Made by a program: the position numbers and the translations under genes. Of a stretch of 35,994 bases of DNA, positions 15,602 through 24,058 are shown piece by piece (position 1 is the first letter of the stretch; each line of letters starts with the position of its first letter). Origin of the DNA: Prevotella sp. UBA1705 (lineage in GTDB: Bacteria; Bacteroidota; Bacteroidia; Bacteroidales; Bacteroidaceae); NCBI GenBank assembly GCA_002317385.1, contig DCJH01000019.1, positions 1 through 35,994 on the forward strand. The letters run 5' to 3'. Below the pieces are notes generated by a model that saw nothing but the letters and a program-made list of their open reading frames with translations, was not told the DNA's origin and did no database searches.

Positions 15602-17377
15602 TTATTGCTGTTTAATGATTTTCTTTCCGTTGACGATATAGATGCCCTGAGGCAGACGGCCTATGTCGTCGGCCGACTCAGCCACACGCGTGCCGTCGAG
15701 GCTATAGACAGCCGACGAACGGGTAGGATGCTGCGACGGCATCTCGCTGATTCCGGCCGTGGTGCCAAGCTCGAAGGCCAACGTAACGACCGACCGTTGC
15801 GGGATGACGATTCGGGTGTCGGACGAGAATGTCTCGGGGAGCGTGGCATCGAGGCTCAGCGAATGGGTGGCGTCGGTGACATACTTGCGGATGGTTTTCA
15901 GGCTTGCGCCCAAAGCATCGGTAGTGAAACGCACACCTTTGGCCACGGTACCATTGTTGACAAACACCACTGCGGCCTTCGTCTTGTCGGGCGAGAGGAA
16001 GGCGGTGCCCATGAGCCCATCGATATTATCGACACCTCCGGTGACGCTGATGCGGGTGTAGCCAGGGCGCACAAAACGGCTATAGTTGCCCAGAACCCAT
16101 AGGTTGGGCGTAGCCGATACGCTGCCACCCTTCTTCAGGTCGCCATAGCTCTCATAGCCATCGTCGCCTGCGGCGTTGAGCCGGATGAGCTCGAAGCGGT
16201 TTTTCTGACTATACATCGACTGAGCCATAGCCGTCCAGTAGGCCCACGACGAGAGGTTGCCGCTGGTGAGTCCCACATGGATGAGTTTGCCCATAAACAG
16301 CGCGATGTCCATCTCGGAGGCCGCATCGTAGGAACTGGGGAAACCGGTGTCGGTGCCAGGCTCCCGGTCGAGCATGCTCCACTCGGTCTGCATCACCTGC
16401 AACCCGTACTTCGCGGCAGCGGCAGCCACCTGAGTGCGCGTGGAGGTGAGAGCGTCGTTGGAACCGAATGTCCAGTAGTCGTGGCCGGCTACAGCCTTGA
16501 CCACATGGGCGAGATTGCCGATATAGGTGTCGGCATTGGCCGGATTCCAGAAGGCCTCAATCTGGTTGGAGGCCCGCCCGTTATAGTCGGAGCAGGTCTG
16601 ATAGAGCCTGTCCCATGCACTTGCCTCGGGCATCACGATGCCGGCTTCTACCTGCTTGGAGGTGAGAGCGAGATCGAGCTCACGGGTAATCCGTGCGATC
16701 TCGCTGTTCTGCCACGGCGATCCCTCCTGCCCGTCGGTCCAGTTGAAGGCGGGCTCGTTTACCGGATCGACGTAGGTGATGGGGTAACCGAGGTCGGAAA
16801 AATGCTTGGCGGTAGTGGCTATGAAGTTGGCAAAGTCGTCGTAGCAGTCGGCCTTGAGATTGGCTCCTGAGGCATTGCCCTTGTTGTTGGCCAGACCGTT
16901 GTTGGTGAAATGGACGGGGGCGGAATTGGAGAACAGCAGAAAATGGTCTACACCGTAGGCCTTGGCTTGCTGCATGAAATACTGTTGTCCGGCCGATTTG
17001 TTCCAGTTGTAGGTGCCGTCGGCGAGGAGATAGCACTCCGCGCGGCGCGTCTCATCAGCGATATTGCTGTTGCTGCCCTGCTCCGAGCTGCCTGCTCCGA
17101 GGTTGATACGCCAGCAGGAGAGGCCAATACCCTCAGGATTTCCGTTGGCGTCGGCACCCTGACTGAACAGCCATCGGGCGGCCTGCGACCGCTGCGAATC
17201 GTTGAAATACTTGCCTACGAAGTCGGCAGTCCAGCAGTCGGAGGCGCCGAAGTCCATAATGGTCTGGTAGGTGGTGTTGCCATCGAGGGTGACTACAAAG
17301 GTAGACTGGGCCTTGACCGCCGTGAATGGCAAGGCGGAGAGGGCCAGAAGGCAAAGCGATTGAAAAGGATGGTGCAT
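15602..17377 (-). CDS. GH30-family glycoside hydrolase with type IX-like C-terminal tail
   Basis: Paralogue of the next gene, 591 residues with a signal peptide ending near VKAQ (residue 24) and no lipobox. The catalytic core shows DFGASDCWT (42-50), acid/base E208 in DPVNEPAFNW and nucleophile E332 in VMQTEWSML. After the beta-sandwich, a tail of about 35 residues (AVYSLDGTRVAESADD..LPQGIYIVNGKKIIKQQ) has the form of the Bacteroidetes sorting domain used for type IX secretion or related export. This suggests that it leaves the cell surface differently from its lipoprotein neighbour. It follows SusD after 120 bp. GH30 assignment is firm; subfamily and substrate are open. Confidence 0.86.
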   Translation of the reverse strand: MHHPFQSLCLLALSALPFTAVKAQSTFVVTLDGNTTYQTIMDFGASDCWTADFVGKYFNDSQRSQAARWLFSQGADANGNPEGIGLSCWRINLGAGSSEQGSNSNIADETRRAECYLLADGTYNWNKSAGQQYFMQQAKAYGVDHFLLFSNSAPVHFTNNGLANNKGNASGANLKADCYDDFANFIATTAKHFSDLGYPITYVDPVNEPAFNWTDGQEGSPWQNSEIARITRELDLALTSKQVEAGIVMPEASAWDRLYQTCSDYNGRASNQIEAFWNPANADTYIGNLAHVVKAVAGHDYWTFGSNDALTSTRTQVAAAAAKYGLQVMQTEWSMLDREPGTDTGFPSSYDAASEMDIALFMGKLIHVGLTSGNLSSWAYWTAMAQSMYSQKNRFELIRLNAAGDDGYESYGDLKKGGSVSATPNLWVLGNYSRFVRPGYTRISVTGGVDNIDGLMGTAFLSPDKTKAAVVFVNNGTVAKGVRFTTDALGASLKTIRKYVTDATHSLSLDATLPETFSSDTRIVIPQRSVVTLAFELGTTAGISEMPSQHPTRSSAVYSLDGTRVAESADDIGRLPQGIYIVNGKKIIKQQ

Positions 17378-17497
17378 GGCAATATGGGATTAGGGGTGGG
17401 AAATGGGAAGGGGTGTAGAGTGACCCAGAATAGGGATGGGTGCCGACCAACGATATGGCCAGCAGCCCATCCCATTCAAACTTAACAACTTATATAC

Positions 17498-19093
17498 TTA
17501 ATATCCTGGGTTCTGTTTGATCGATCCGTTGGACTGCACAATCTCAGAATTGGGAATGGGAAAGAGTTCATCGCGTCCCTCCTTGAAGGTGATGCCCTTG
17601 TTGCTGTTCTCATTCTGATTGCTTTTCTCGTAGGTGTCGGTGCTCTCTTCGAGATTATACTTCACGAAGCTACCGCTCGGACCCATGAGATTCTGGATGG
17701 CGAGCTTGCCATTGTCGTCCTTCCAACGGCGCAGGTCGTAGAGACGGTTGTCTTCCAAGGCCAGTTCGAGACGGCGCTCCTTGCGGATGGCGTCGCGAAG
17801 CTGCTTGCCACTGGTAGTGACGTCGGCCAGTTTCACACGAGAGCGCACCTGGTTGAGCGCCTTGCGGGCCTCAGTATCGTTGCCCAGCGCATTCTCAACT
17901 TCGGCATACATGAGCAGCACATCGGCGTAGCGCAGCAGTCTATAGTTGAGCGGGATGTGGGGAGCATCGTAGGGAGACGGACGCTTGGCCACCGGGATGA
18001 AGAGCTTCATGCTGGCGCGGGCACTCTTGTGCTTGCTCGGCGAGATGATGTAGGGGTTATCCTCATTCCACGAGTCGTCGTTGGGGATATAGGTCTGATT
18101 ATGATGCAGGATGGTCCATATCTCGCGAATGGAGTCGCCCTCGTCCTTGAAGGCCTTGTCGAGATTGCTCGTAGGCTGTCCCCATGACCATCCAGAGTCG
18201 TCGCGCGAACCCACCACGACCGACAGACGCTCACCGAGATTGTAGGAGATGTCGCTGTTGGTCTGGATTTCGAAGAGCGACTCGGCACTGTTGTTGTGGT
18301 CCATGCTCCACACGTCGCCGAAGTTGTCGAGGAGCTTATACTCCCCACTTCCGATGACAGCCTTGAGCTGAGCCTCAGCCTCCTTGTACTTCTCCTGATA
18401 GAGGTAGACCTTGGCCAACATGCCCTGGGCGGCACCCTTGGTCACGCGTCCGAGGTCGGAAGCAGCGTAGGCACTGCGTACAGGCAGGTCGGGAATGGCC
18501 TCCAAGAGGTCTTTCTCGATAAAGGCGTAGGTATCTTCCTTGCTGGCACGCTCCATGCCCTTGACTTCGGCAGGCATGAGCAGGCCGGTAACGAGGGGCA
18601 CTCCGCCAAAGTTTTTCACCAGGTCGAAATAGTGGAAGGCACGCAGGAACTTAGCCTCAGCCACATAGCGATTGCCCAGCGCGGCGTCGTTGAAGGTAAC
18701 AGCGGGTATCTTGTCGATGGCGATGTTGCACTGAAGGATGCCCTTATAGCGATACTGCCAGAAGTTCTGACAGGCATTGCCGGCCTGAACGGTGTTGCCC
18801 GTGTAGTGGGCCAGATGGAGATAGTCGCCCGGATCCTGGGTGGTGTTGCCCATCCACATGTCGTCGGTGCACATGTCTCCAGCGTCGTAGAACTTATAGA
18901 TCTGCCACCAATCGTCGTAGGCCAGACTCTGATAGCAACCGGTGACTTGCTTGGCGCACTCGTCCTCGGTGGTGAAATAGTTGGCCATGTCCTGCTGTCC
19001 AAGTATGGGTTCCTCAAGGAAGTTGGAGCAGCTTGAGGTGCTCAAGGTGAGCGCTGCTGCGGCCATAGTAAGGCCGAAAATATAGTGTTTCAT
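17498..19093 (-). CDS. SusD/RagB-family glycan-binding outer membrane lipoprotein
   Basis: Surface lipoprotein that binds oligosaccharides and forms the lid over the SusC pore. The 531-residue product starts MKHYIFGLTMAAAALTLSTSSC with the lipidated Cys22 followed by SNFLEEP. RagB/SusD hallmarks are EAKFLRAFHYFDLVKNFGGVPL (about 148-169, the TPR-like part), YADVLLMYAEVENALG, and IRKERRLELALEDNRLYDLRRW near the C-terminus. The protein ends in NPGY, as many SusD proteins do. It lies 24 bp downstream of susC, the standard order. Confidence 0.96.
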   Translation of the reverse strand: MKHYIFGLTMAAAALTLSTSSCSNFLEEPILGQQDMANYFTTEDECAKQVTGCYQSLAYDDWWQIYKFYDAGDMCTDDMWMGNTTQDPGDYLHLAHYTGNTVQAGNACQNFWQYRYKGILQCNIAIDKIPAVTFNDAALGNRYVAEAKFLRAFHYFDLVKNFGGVPLVTGLLMPAEVKGMERASKEDTYAFIEKDLLEAIPDLPVRSAYAASDLGRVTKGAAQGMLAKVYLYQEKYKEAEAQLKAVIGSGEYKLLDNFGDVWSMDHNNSAESLFEIQTNSDISYNLGERLSVVVGSRDDSGWSWGQPTSNLDKAFKDEGDSIREIWTILHHNQTYIPNDDSWNEDNPYIISPSKHKSARASMKLFIPVAKRPSPYDAPHIPLNYRLLRYADVLLMYAEVENALGNDTEARKALNQVRSRVKLADVTTSGKQLRDAIRKERRLELALEDNRLYDLRRWKDDNGKLAIQNLMGPSGSFVKYNLEESTDTYEKSNQNENSNKGITFKEGRDELFPIPNSEIVQSNGSIKQNPGY

Positions 19094-19117
19094 ATATTGC
19101 TTACTGATGAAGTGATG

Positions 19118-22100
19118 TTAGAAGTTAACGTTGACACCGAAAAGGATGGTACGAGGGTTGGGATAGCCCGTCCAGTCGATACCCGACTCAGTGATTCCAT
19201 TGCTGCCACTCATGGCTGCCGACTCCGGATCCATGCCTGAATAGCCCGTGAGGGTGAACAAGTTCTGGGCAGAGAGCGACAGGCGGATGCTGCAGAGCTT
19301 CAGCGCACTCTGCGGAATGGTGTAGCCAATCTGCAGGAGCTTGCAGCGGAAATAGCTGCCGTCTTCTACAAAATAGGTGGAAGGACGGGTATAGTTGAGG
19401 TTGGCGTCGTTGACCGACAAACGGGGATATTCGGTGGAAGTACCCTCTCCATGCCATGCCTTCTCCAAGGTTCCGGCCAGCACGTTGGCACCCTTCAGAC
19501 CGAAATAGCGCTCCCGGTTGAGGTTGTAGATGTCGTTGCCGAAGGTTCCATAGAACTGAGCCAGCACATCCCAACGATGATAAGAAGCATTGAGATTGAG
19601 GCCAGCCATGAGGTCGGGGAACGGATTGCCAATATAGGTCTTATCCTTCTCGTCGATGGTGCCATCAAGATTGAGGTCCTTGTAGCGGAAGTCGCCGGGC
19701 TGAGCATTGGGTTGCATAGACTTGCCATGCTCGTTGGTGTAAGAGGTTACCTCCGTCTGATTCTGGAAGATACCATCTACCACATAGCCGTAGAACTGGC
19801 TGATTTCCTTTCCTTCCTCATTACGGATGATAAAATCACCATTGTGGCTTCCTGTGTAGATAAAGTCGCCGTTGAGTTTCTCGGCCTTATTCCTCACCGA
19901 AGAGAGATTGATTCCAATGCCATAGTTGAAGTCGGCGATGTTGTCATTCCAGTTGAATCCAACCTCCCAACCAGTTGCTTTCATGCTTCCGATGTTCTCC
20001 CACATCTGTCCGTTCCACATGGGGTAGCCCAGAATGAGAAGATTGTCTTTCTTCATGAGCATGTCGTGGCTGGTCTTGGTGAACCAGTCGGCGGTGACAC
20101 GGAGACGATTCTGGAGGAAGGCCATGTCGAGACCAACGTTGTAATCCTCCACGGTTTCCCAACGAACATTAGAGTTTCCGATGGAGCCAATGGTCGAACC
20201 GATGTTGATGGCGTTGCCAAACACATAGCGGGTGGTGGCGATGGAGCTCACATAGGCTGAGTTGTCAATGTTCTGATTGCCCACCTTACCCCATCCGAGA
20301 CGGAGTTTCAGGTCGTCGAACACGTGCTGGTGCTTCATAAACTGCTCACCACTGATACGCCAGGCTGCACTCAAGGCAGGGAATGTGGCATATTTGTTAC
20401 CGGCCGAGAACTTGGAAGAGCCATCCACACGGATACTTGCCGTGAGGTAATAGCGCTCGTCGTAGTTATACATCGCGCGACCTAAGTAGGAAATCAGAGA
20501 GCTATATATATTGGTACCCGACACCTGCATATTGTCAGTACCTGCGCTGACATATCTCATTTCCTCAGCATTTGAGGGAATCTTGTCGCGGCTACCACTA
20601 ATATAATAGTCCTGGAAACGCTCCATGGTGTAACCTGCCATGAGGTTGATGTTGTGCTTCTCGTTGAACGTATTCATATAGGTCAACGTGTTAGTCCAGT
20701 TCCAATCCACCCAGTTCTCAGCCCGACGTGAGGCGTTGCTCACAGCCGCCTGCTCAAGATTATCGATGAAGAAGTTGGGCGTATAGGAGTCGCTGAGGCG
20801 GAATCGGGCATTAACACCAAACTGAGTGCGGAAGGTAAGCCCCTTCAGAGGGGTGATGCTCACCCAAGGTGTGGCCAACAAAGCATACTCGTCGGCATGT
20901 GCGTCCAGACGATTCATACTGGCCACAGGATTCCATTCCTGGTTGTTGTTGGAGCGTGCATAGTTGCTATATGGGTTGGATTTCCACTCGGCCTGATCAC
21001 GCATCACAGGTGTAGTCGGGTCCATGGCCATGATGGCGCCAAGCAACGAAGGCGTATTGTTCCAGTTCTCATAGCGAGGAGTGAAGTCGACTCCGGCCTG
21101 CACGACCTTGTTGAAGTTGTATTGCATGGAGAAACGGGCAGACAGTTTCTGCCAGTCGCCCACCTTATACTGGGCATCCTGACGGAAATATCCGATGCTC
21201 GAAGAGTAGATAAACTTGTCGTTTCCGCCAGAAAATCCAAAGTTATAACTCTGCTGCAGCGCCACGCCACGCATGACCTCGTTCCACCAATCCGTACCCT
21301 GGGCATCGGTAATATTCTCTATTCCGTTGTAGGGAGCTACCTGACCGTCGTTGGTATAGCGCGTCTTGAACACCTGCTCATATTCCGAAGCCTTAGCAAT
21401 ATCCGGCTTGGTCAGGGTCTGAAGTCCAATATTAGCCGAGGCGGTAAACTTGGTATTGCCCTTGGCTCCCTTCTTGGTTGTGATGAGAATCACGCCATTA
21501 CTACCACGTGTACCATAGATGGCGGCCGCAGAAGCATCCTTCAACACCTGCATACTCTCTATGTCGTTCTGGTTCAAGAAGTTGATATTGGTGCCCACAG
21601 GCATACCGTCGACCACATAGAGAGGGTCTGAACCATTGATGGTGCTCACACCGCGGATAATGACACGAGGAGCACTTCCGGGTGCGCCGCCATTGGTAAT
21701 CTGCACACCATTGACCTGGCCCTGTAGGGCATTCATGACATTACCGGTGGCCAGTTTCTCCAACTTGTCTCCCTTGATGGCCGAGATACTACTGGTGAGG
21801 TCGCTCTTCTTAACAGCACCATAGCCGATAACCACCACCTCGTTGAGACCTGCAACATCGTCTTTGAGGGTCACATCAATCTGCGTGCGACCGCTCACAG
21901 GCACCTTGGCCGTGGTGAATCCCACCATCGAGAACTCCAATATAGCATTCTTGTCCACATTGATGATGTAGCGTCCATCCAAATCTGTGACGGCTCCCTG
22001 GGTGGAACCCTGCACCTTGACATAGGCGCCCATCAACGGTTCCTTATCGGTTTCCGAAACGACTGTTCCTGTTACTTTCACATTTTGGGCCTGAAGACCA

Positions 22101-22144
22101 ATGGCGAAAATAGAAACAACGAACAATATAAAAAGTTTTTTCAT
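19118..22144 (-). CDS. SusC/RagA-family TonB-dependent outer membrane transporter
   Basis: TonB-dependent importer that takes up oligosaccharides captured by SusD. The 1008-residue protein has a signal peptide MKKLFILFVVSIFAIGLQAQ and an N-terminal carboxypeptidase-regulatory-like domain (about 22-100, VTGTVVSETDKEPLMGA). Then come the plug with the SusC signature (VIIRGVSTINGSDPLYVVDGMPVG and KDASAAAIYGTRGSNGVILITTKKG) and a 22-strand barrel ending in PRTILFGVNVNF with the terminal Phe. The length is typical of the shorter SusC proteins. It is 30 bp downstream of a lipoprotein gene and 24 bp upstream of susD. Confidence 0.97.
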   Translation of the reverse strand: MKKLFILFVVSIFAIGLQAQNVKVTGTVVSETDKEPLMGAYVKVQGSTQGAVTDLDGRYIINVDKNAILEFSMVGFTTAKVPVSGRTQIDVTLKDDVAGLNEVVVIGYGAVKKSDLTSSISAIKGDKLEKLATGNVMNALQGQVNGVQITNGGAPGSAPRVIIRGVSTINGSDPLYVVDGMPVGTNINFLNQNDIESMQVLKDASAAAIYGTRGSNGVILITTKKGAKGNTKFTASANIGLQTLTKPDIAKASEYEQVFKTRYTNDGQVAPYNGIENITDAQGTDWWNEVMRGVALQQSYNFGFSGGNDKFIYSSSIGYFRQDAQYKVGDWQKLSARFSMQYNFNKVVQAGVDFTPRYENWNNTPSLLGAIMAMDPTTPVMRDQAEWKSNPYSNYARSNNNQEWNPVASMNRLDAHADEYALLATPWVSITPLKGLTFRTQFGVNARFRLSDSYTPNFFIDNLEQAAVSNASRRAENWVDWNWTNTLTYMNTFNEKHNINLMAGYTMERFQDYYISGSRDKIPSNAEEMRYVSAGTDNMQVSGTNIYSSLISYLGRAMYNYDERYYLTASIRVDGSSKFSAGNKYATFPALSAAWRISGEQFMKHQHVFDDLKLRLGWGKVGNQNIDNSAYVSSIATTRYVFGNAINIGSTIGSIGNSNVRWETVEDYNVGLDMAFLQNRLRVTADWFTKTSHDMLMKKDNLLILGYPMWNGQMWENIGSMKATGWEVGFNWNDNIADFNYGIGINLSSVRNKAEKLNGDFIYTGSHNGDFIIRNEEGKEISQFYGYVVDGIFQNQTEVTSYTNEHGKSMQPNAQPGDFRYKDLNLDGTIDEKDKTYIGNPFPDLMAGLNLNASYHRWDVLAQFYGTFGNDIYNLNRERYFGLKGANVLAGTLEKAWHGEGTSTEYPRLSVNDANLNYTRPSTYFVEDGSYFRCKLLQIGYTIPQSALKLCSIRLSLSAQNLFTLTGYSGMDPESAAMSGSNGITESGIDWTGYPNPRTILFGVNVNF

Positions 22145-22174
22145 ATCTGTCTTTCCTTATTTACTTGATAATAG

Positions 22175-23638
22175 TTACTTCACCCTGATGATACGGCTAC
22201 GCAACAGCGCATAGTCGAACTCGATGCGATAGGTGCCATCTGCAGGTGCCTTCATCGCCTTCATGTTGTCGCCGCCGTTCTTTACGTTCTTCTCGTTCTC
22301 AGCCGAACCGTCGAATCTCCAGAAGGGCTCGGGCCACCATCCCCAGATATGGGTTGCGCTGATGGTGAAGGAAATCTCATCTCCAGCAGAAAGGCTGAAC
22401 TCGCGATAGAGCAGGTAGGGATTGGTCTTGTCCTGATAGAGCACAAAGGCTTTGTTATTGGGATTGGTTGTCCACGACGGAGTACCAGGGAAGCCACTAC
22501 CTGCGAGGCAAATCTGGAAGGGCTGACTGCCACTACCATCCTTGTAATCAATGTTCTGCGTACCATCCAAAGCACCGAGAGAAGCCGTGGTGGGCTGGTA
22601 GTTCTTCACGTCGTACTCACCGGAAACAGTGTTGAAATCTATTTCATAGTAGCCAACCTTATCGAGCACGATGGGCTGTCCCACGTTCGGATTACTGGTC
22701 AGCAGTCCGGTTGTCGGGTCTATTCCGAAGCAGATGGGTTGGAAATCGGTCTTCTGCGGAATGAAACGCACGCCGGTTCCAGTCTTCTGATTGTAGTAGA
22801 GAGCCCGATACTGGTACTGTCCCACATGGTCGATGAGCATAGGAACACCATAAAGGTCGGTGGTGAGCTGGGCCGCATCGGTCACATCGGCAAGATACAT
22901 CTTGTCGAAATCGGGCAGGTCAGAGACCTTGATTACGCTCTCTGTAGACGAAGTGTTGTTGAATTTATCACCCACGACCACCGTCATAGTATAGGCAGCC
23001 TCCTTGGCCGGCAGCTTATAAGTCTTGGTCAGGGTATAGGCTGTGCCGCTGATGGCCACACTATCGTTGATAGACAGCTCGGGAATCATGATCTTGAGAT
23101 AGCTCAGATTCTTGTTGTCGGTCACCGAAGTGGTGAGCGTGAGGTTAGGATTCTGCAGCAGAACGGTCAGCTCTGCCGACGGGGCCTGGGCGAAAACAGG
23201 TTTTGTGAAGTCGCCGTCGGGGGTGACAACCACTGTATCTTCGGTCGTATTGCCCAACACATCCTCCACCGTAACCAGCACGGGGAATCGGTCGGCATCC
23301 GTCCAATCGGTCATGGCCTTGTAGTTGTAACTCAGGTCATACTCGTGCAAGAGACTGTCGGGATAGTATTCCAGGAAGTCAATGGTCTTGTCGAGATTCA
23401 TTCCTTCGTTCTTCAGCGTGATGGATTTCAGTCCATCGGCGTCTTTGGCCACACCCTCAATGGTGAACTGCCGGTTAGGCTCGGTCTGAATGTGATGTGT
23501 AGTTAGTTGTAGTGTTGGCTTTTGATTATCCACGGAGGGATAGTCATCATCATTGCTACATGACTGGAACGACAATCCAATCACAACGGCGAAACTCATC
23601 AAGAGCACCCGTCTCAGAAGGTTTTGATGAAGCGTCAT
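22175..23638 (-). CDS. Surface lipoprotein of the PUL, putative glycan-binding
   Basis: Unrecognised 487-residue protein, the first gene of the PUL operon. The N-terminus ends in a lipobox FQSC with Cys27, then SNDDDYPS, an acidic stretch of the kind that sends Bacteroidetes lipoproteins to the cell surface. Two Ig/cadherin-like beta-sandwich repeats appear to follow (about 40-140 and 150-245, with KPTLQLTTHHIQ and DFTKPVFAQAPSAELTV). The C-terminal half resembles SusE/SusF-like binding modules (MYLADVTDAAQL, GYYEIDFNTVSGEYDV, WGWWPEPFWRFDG). No catalytic motif was found. Binding of the PUL glycan at the surface is inferred from location, anchoring and fold. A gene of this kind usually lies after susD, so its place upstream of susC is less common. 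Confidence 0.8.
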   Translation of the reverse strand: MTLHQNLLRRVLLMSFAVVIGLSFQSCSNDDDYPSVDNQKPTLQLTTHHIQTEPNRQFTIEGVAKDADGLKSITLKNEGMNLDKTIDFLEYYPDSLLHEYDLSYNYKAMTDWTDADRFPVLVTVEDVLGNTTEDTVVVTPDGDFTKPVFAQAPSAELTVLLQNPNLTLTTSVTDNKNLSYLKIMIPELSINDSVAISGTAYTLTKTYKLPAKEAAYTMTVVVGDKFNNTSSTESVIKVSDLPDFDKMYLADVTDAAQLTTDLYGVPMLIDHVGQYQYRALYYNQKTGTGVRFIPQKTDFQPICFGIDPTTGLLTSNPNVGQPIVLDKVGYYEIDFNTVSGEYDVKNYQPTTASLGALDGTQNIDYKDGSGSQPFQICLAGSGFPGTPSWTTNPNNKAFVLYQDKTNPYLLYREFSLSAGDEISFTISATHIWGWWPEPFWRFDGSAENEKNVKNGGDNMKAMKAPADGTYRIEFDYALLRSRIIRVK

Positions 23639-23876
23639 AAATGTTAATATTAGGTTTATTAATTATTGATTAAATGTATCCACTGCCAGATTCTCATCCG
23701 ATAGAAGGTCTCCATCATACTGGAGTTATTCCTTCTGCTTCTTCTGAAAACTGTGTTACCTGAAAAATCTAATTACCCTAATATCGACTGATACCTGTCG
23801 TGAAGTGATGAAGCGGTTAGTGCTACTGCTATAGTTTATATCTTTGTTGACTTGTGTTTCTCTTGTTCAACGTTCG

Positions 23877-23884
23877 CAAAGTTA
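23877..23884 (-). promoter_or_regulatory. Promoter -7 box of the PUL operon
   Basis: TAACTTTG on the minus strand matches TAnnTTTG. No TTTG lies at the -33 distance, which suits an activator-dependent promoter. An alternative plus-strand box, TATCTTTG at 23839-23846, faces the HTCS gene but is 210 bp from it. Confidence 0.5.
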
Positions 23885-23930
23885 TGTAAAAGAGTGTAAA
23901 CCCGATGGTCTCGCATCGTTCACAGAGGGC

Positions 23931-23959
23931 CTACAAATCATGCAACAACCGATTTGTAG
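23931..23959. promoter_or_regulatory. Candidate operator dyad
   Basis: CTACAAATC and GATTTGTAG are perfect 9-bp inverted arms separated by 11 bp. The centre is about 75 bp upstream of the predicted PUL start and about 104 bp upstream of the predicted HTCS start. The spacing would put both half-sites on one face of the helix (20 bp between arm centres). The binding protein is unknown; the neighbouring HTCS is the first candidate. Confidence 0.5.
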
Positions 23960-24010
23960 CTGTTTTTTGAACGGTTTTTGGCGGTTCTTAGGGTTTTTAC
24001 ACGGTTCTAA

Positions 24011-24042
24011 TTTGTTCCTTTCGGGTGGAAATGCTATTTTTG
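24011..24042 (+). promoter_or_regulatory. Promoter of the HTCS gene
   Basis: TTTG (24011-24014), a 20-bp spacer and TATTTTTG (24035-24042) form a near-ideal Bacteroidetes promoter. The predicted start near 24049 leaves only about 10 nt before the AUG at 24059. Four GGTT motifs (23973, 23983, 23992 and 24003) lie directly upstream. Confidence 0.7.
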
Positions 24043-24058
24043 TATCAAACTATCAGTC

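Larger units (their letters stand above)
23639..24058. promoter_or_regulatory. Divergent control region between the PUL operon and the HTCS gene
   Basis: This 420-bp region holds a minus-strand -7 box for the PUL, a plus-strand promoter for the HTCS gene, a 9-bp dyad and a run of phased GGTT motifs, each listed separately. From the predicted PUL start (about 23870) to the first AUG there is a leader of about 230 nt that includes a small CTCCA/TGGAG hairpin (23710-23725). No gene was seen. Confidence 0.65.
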
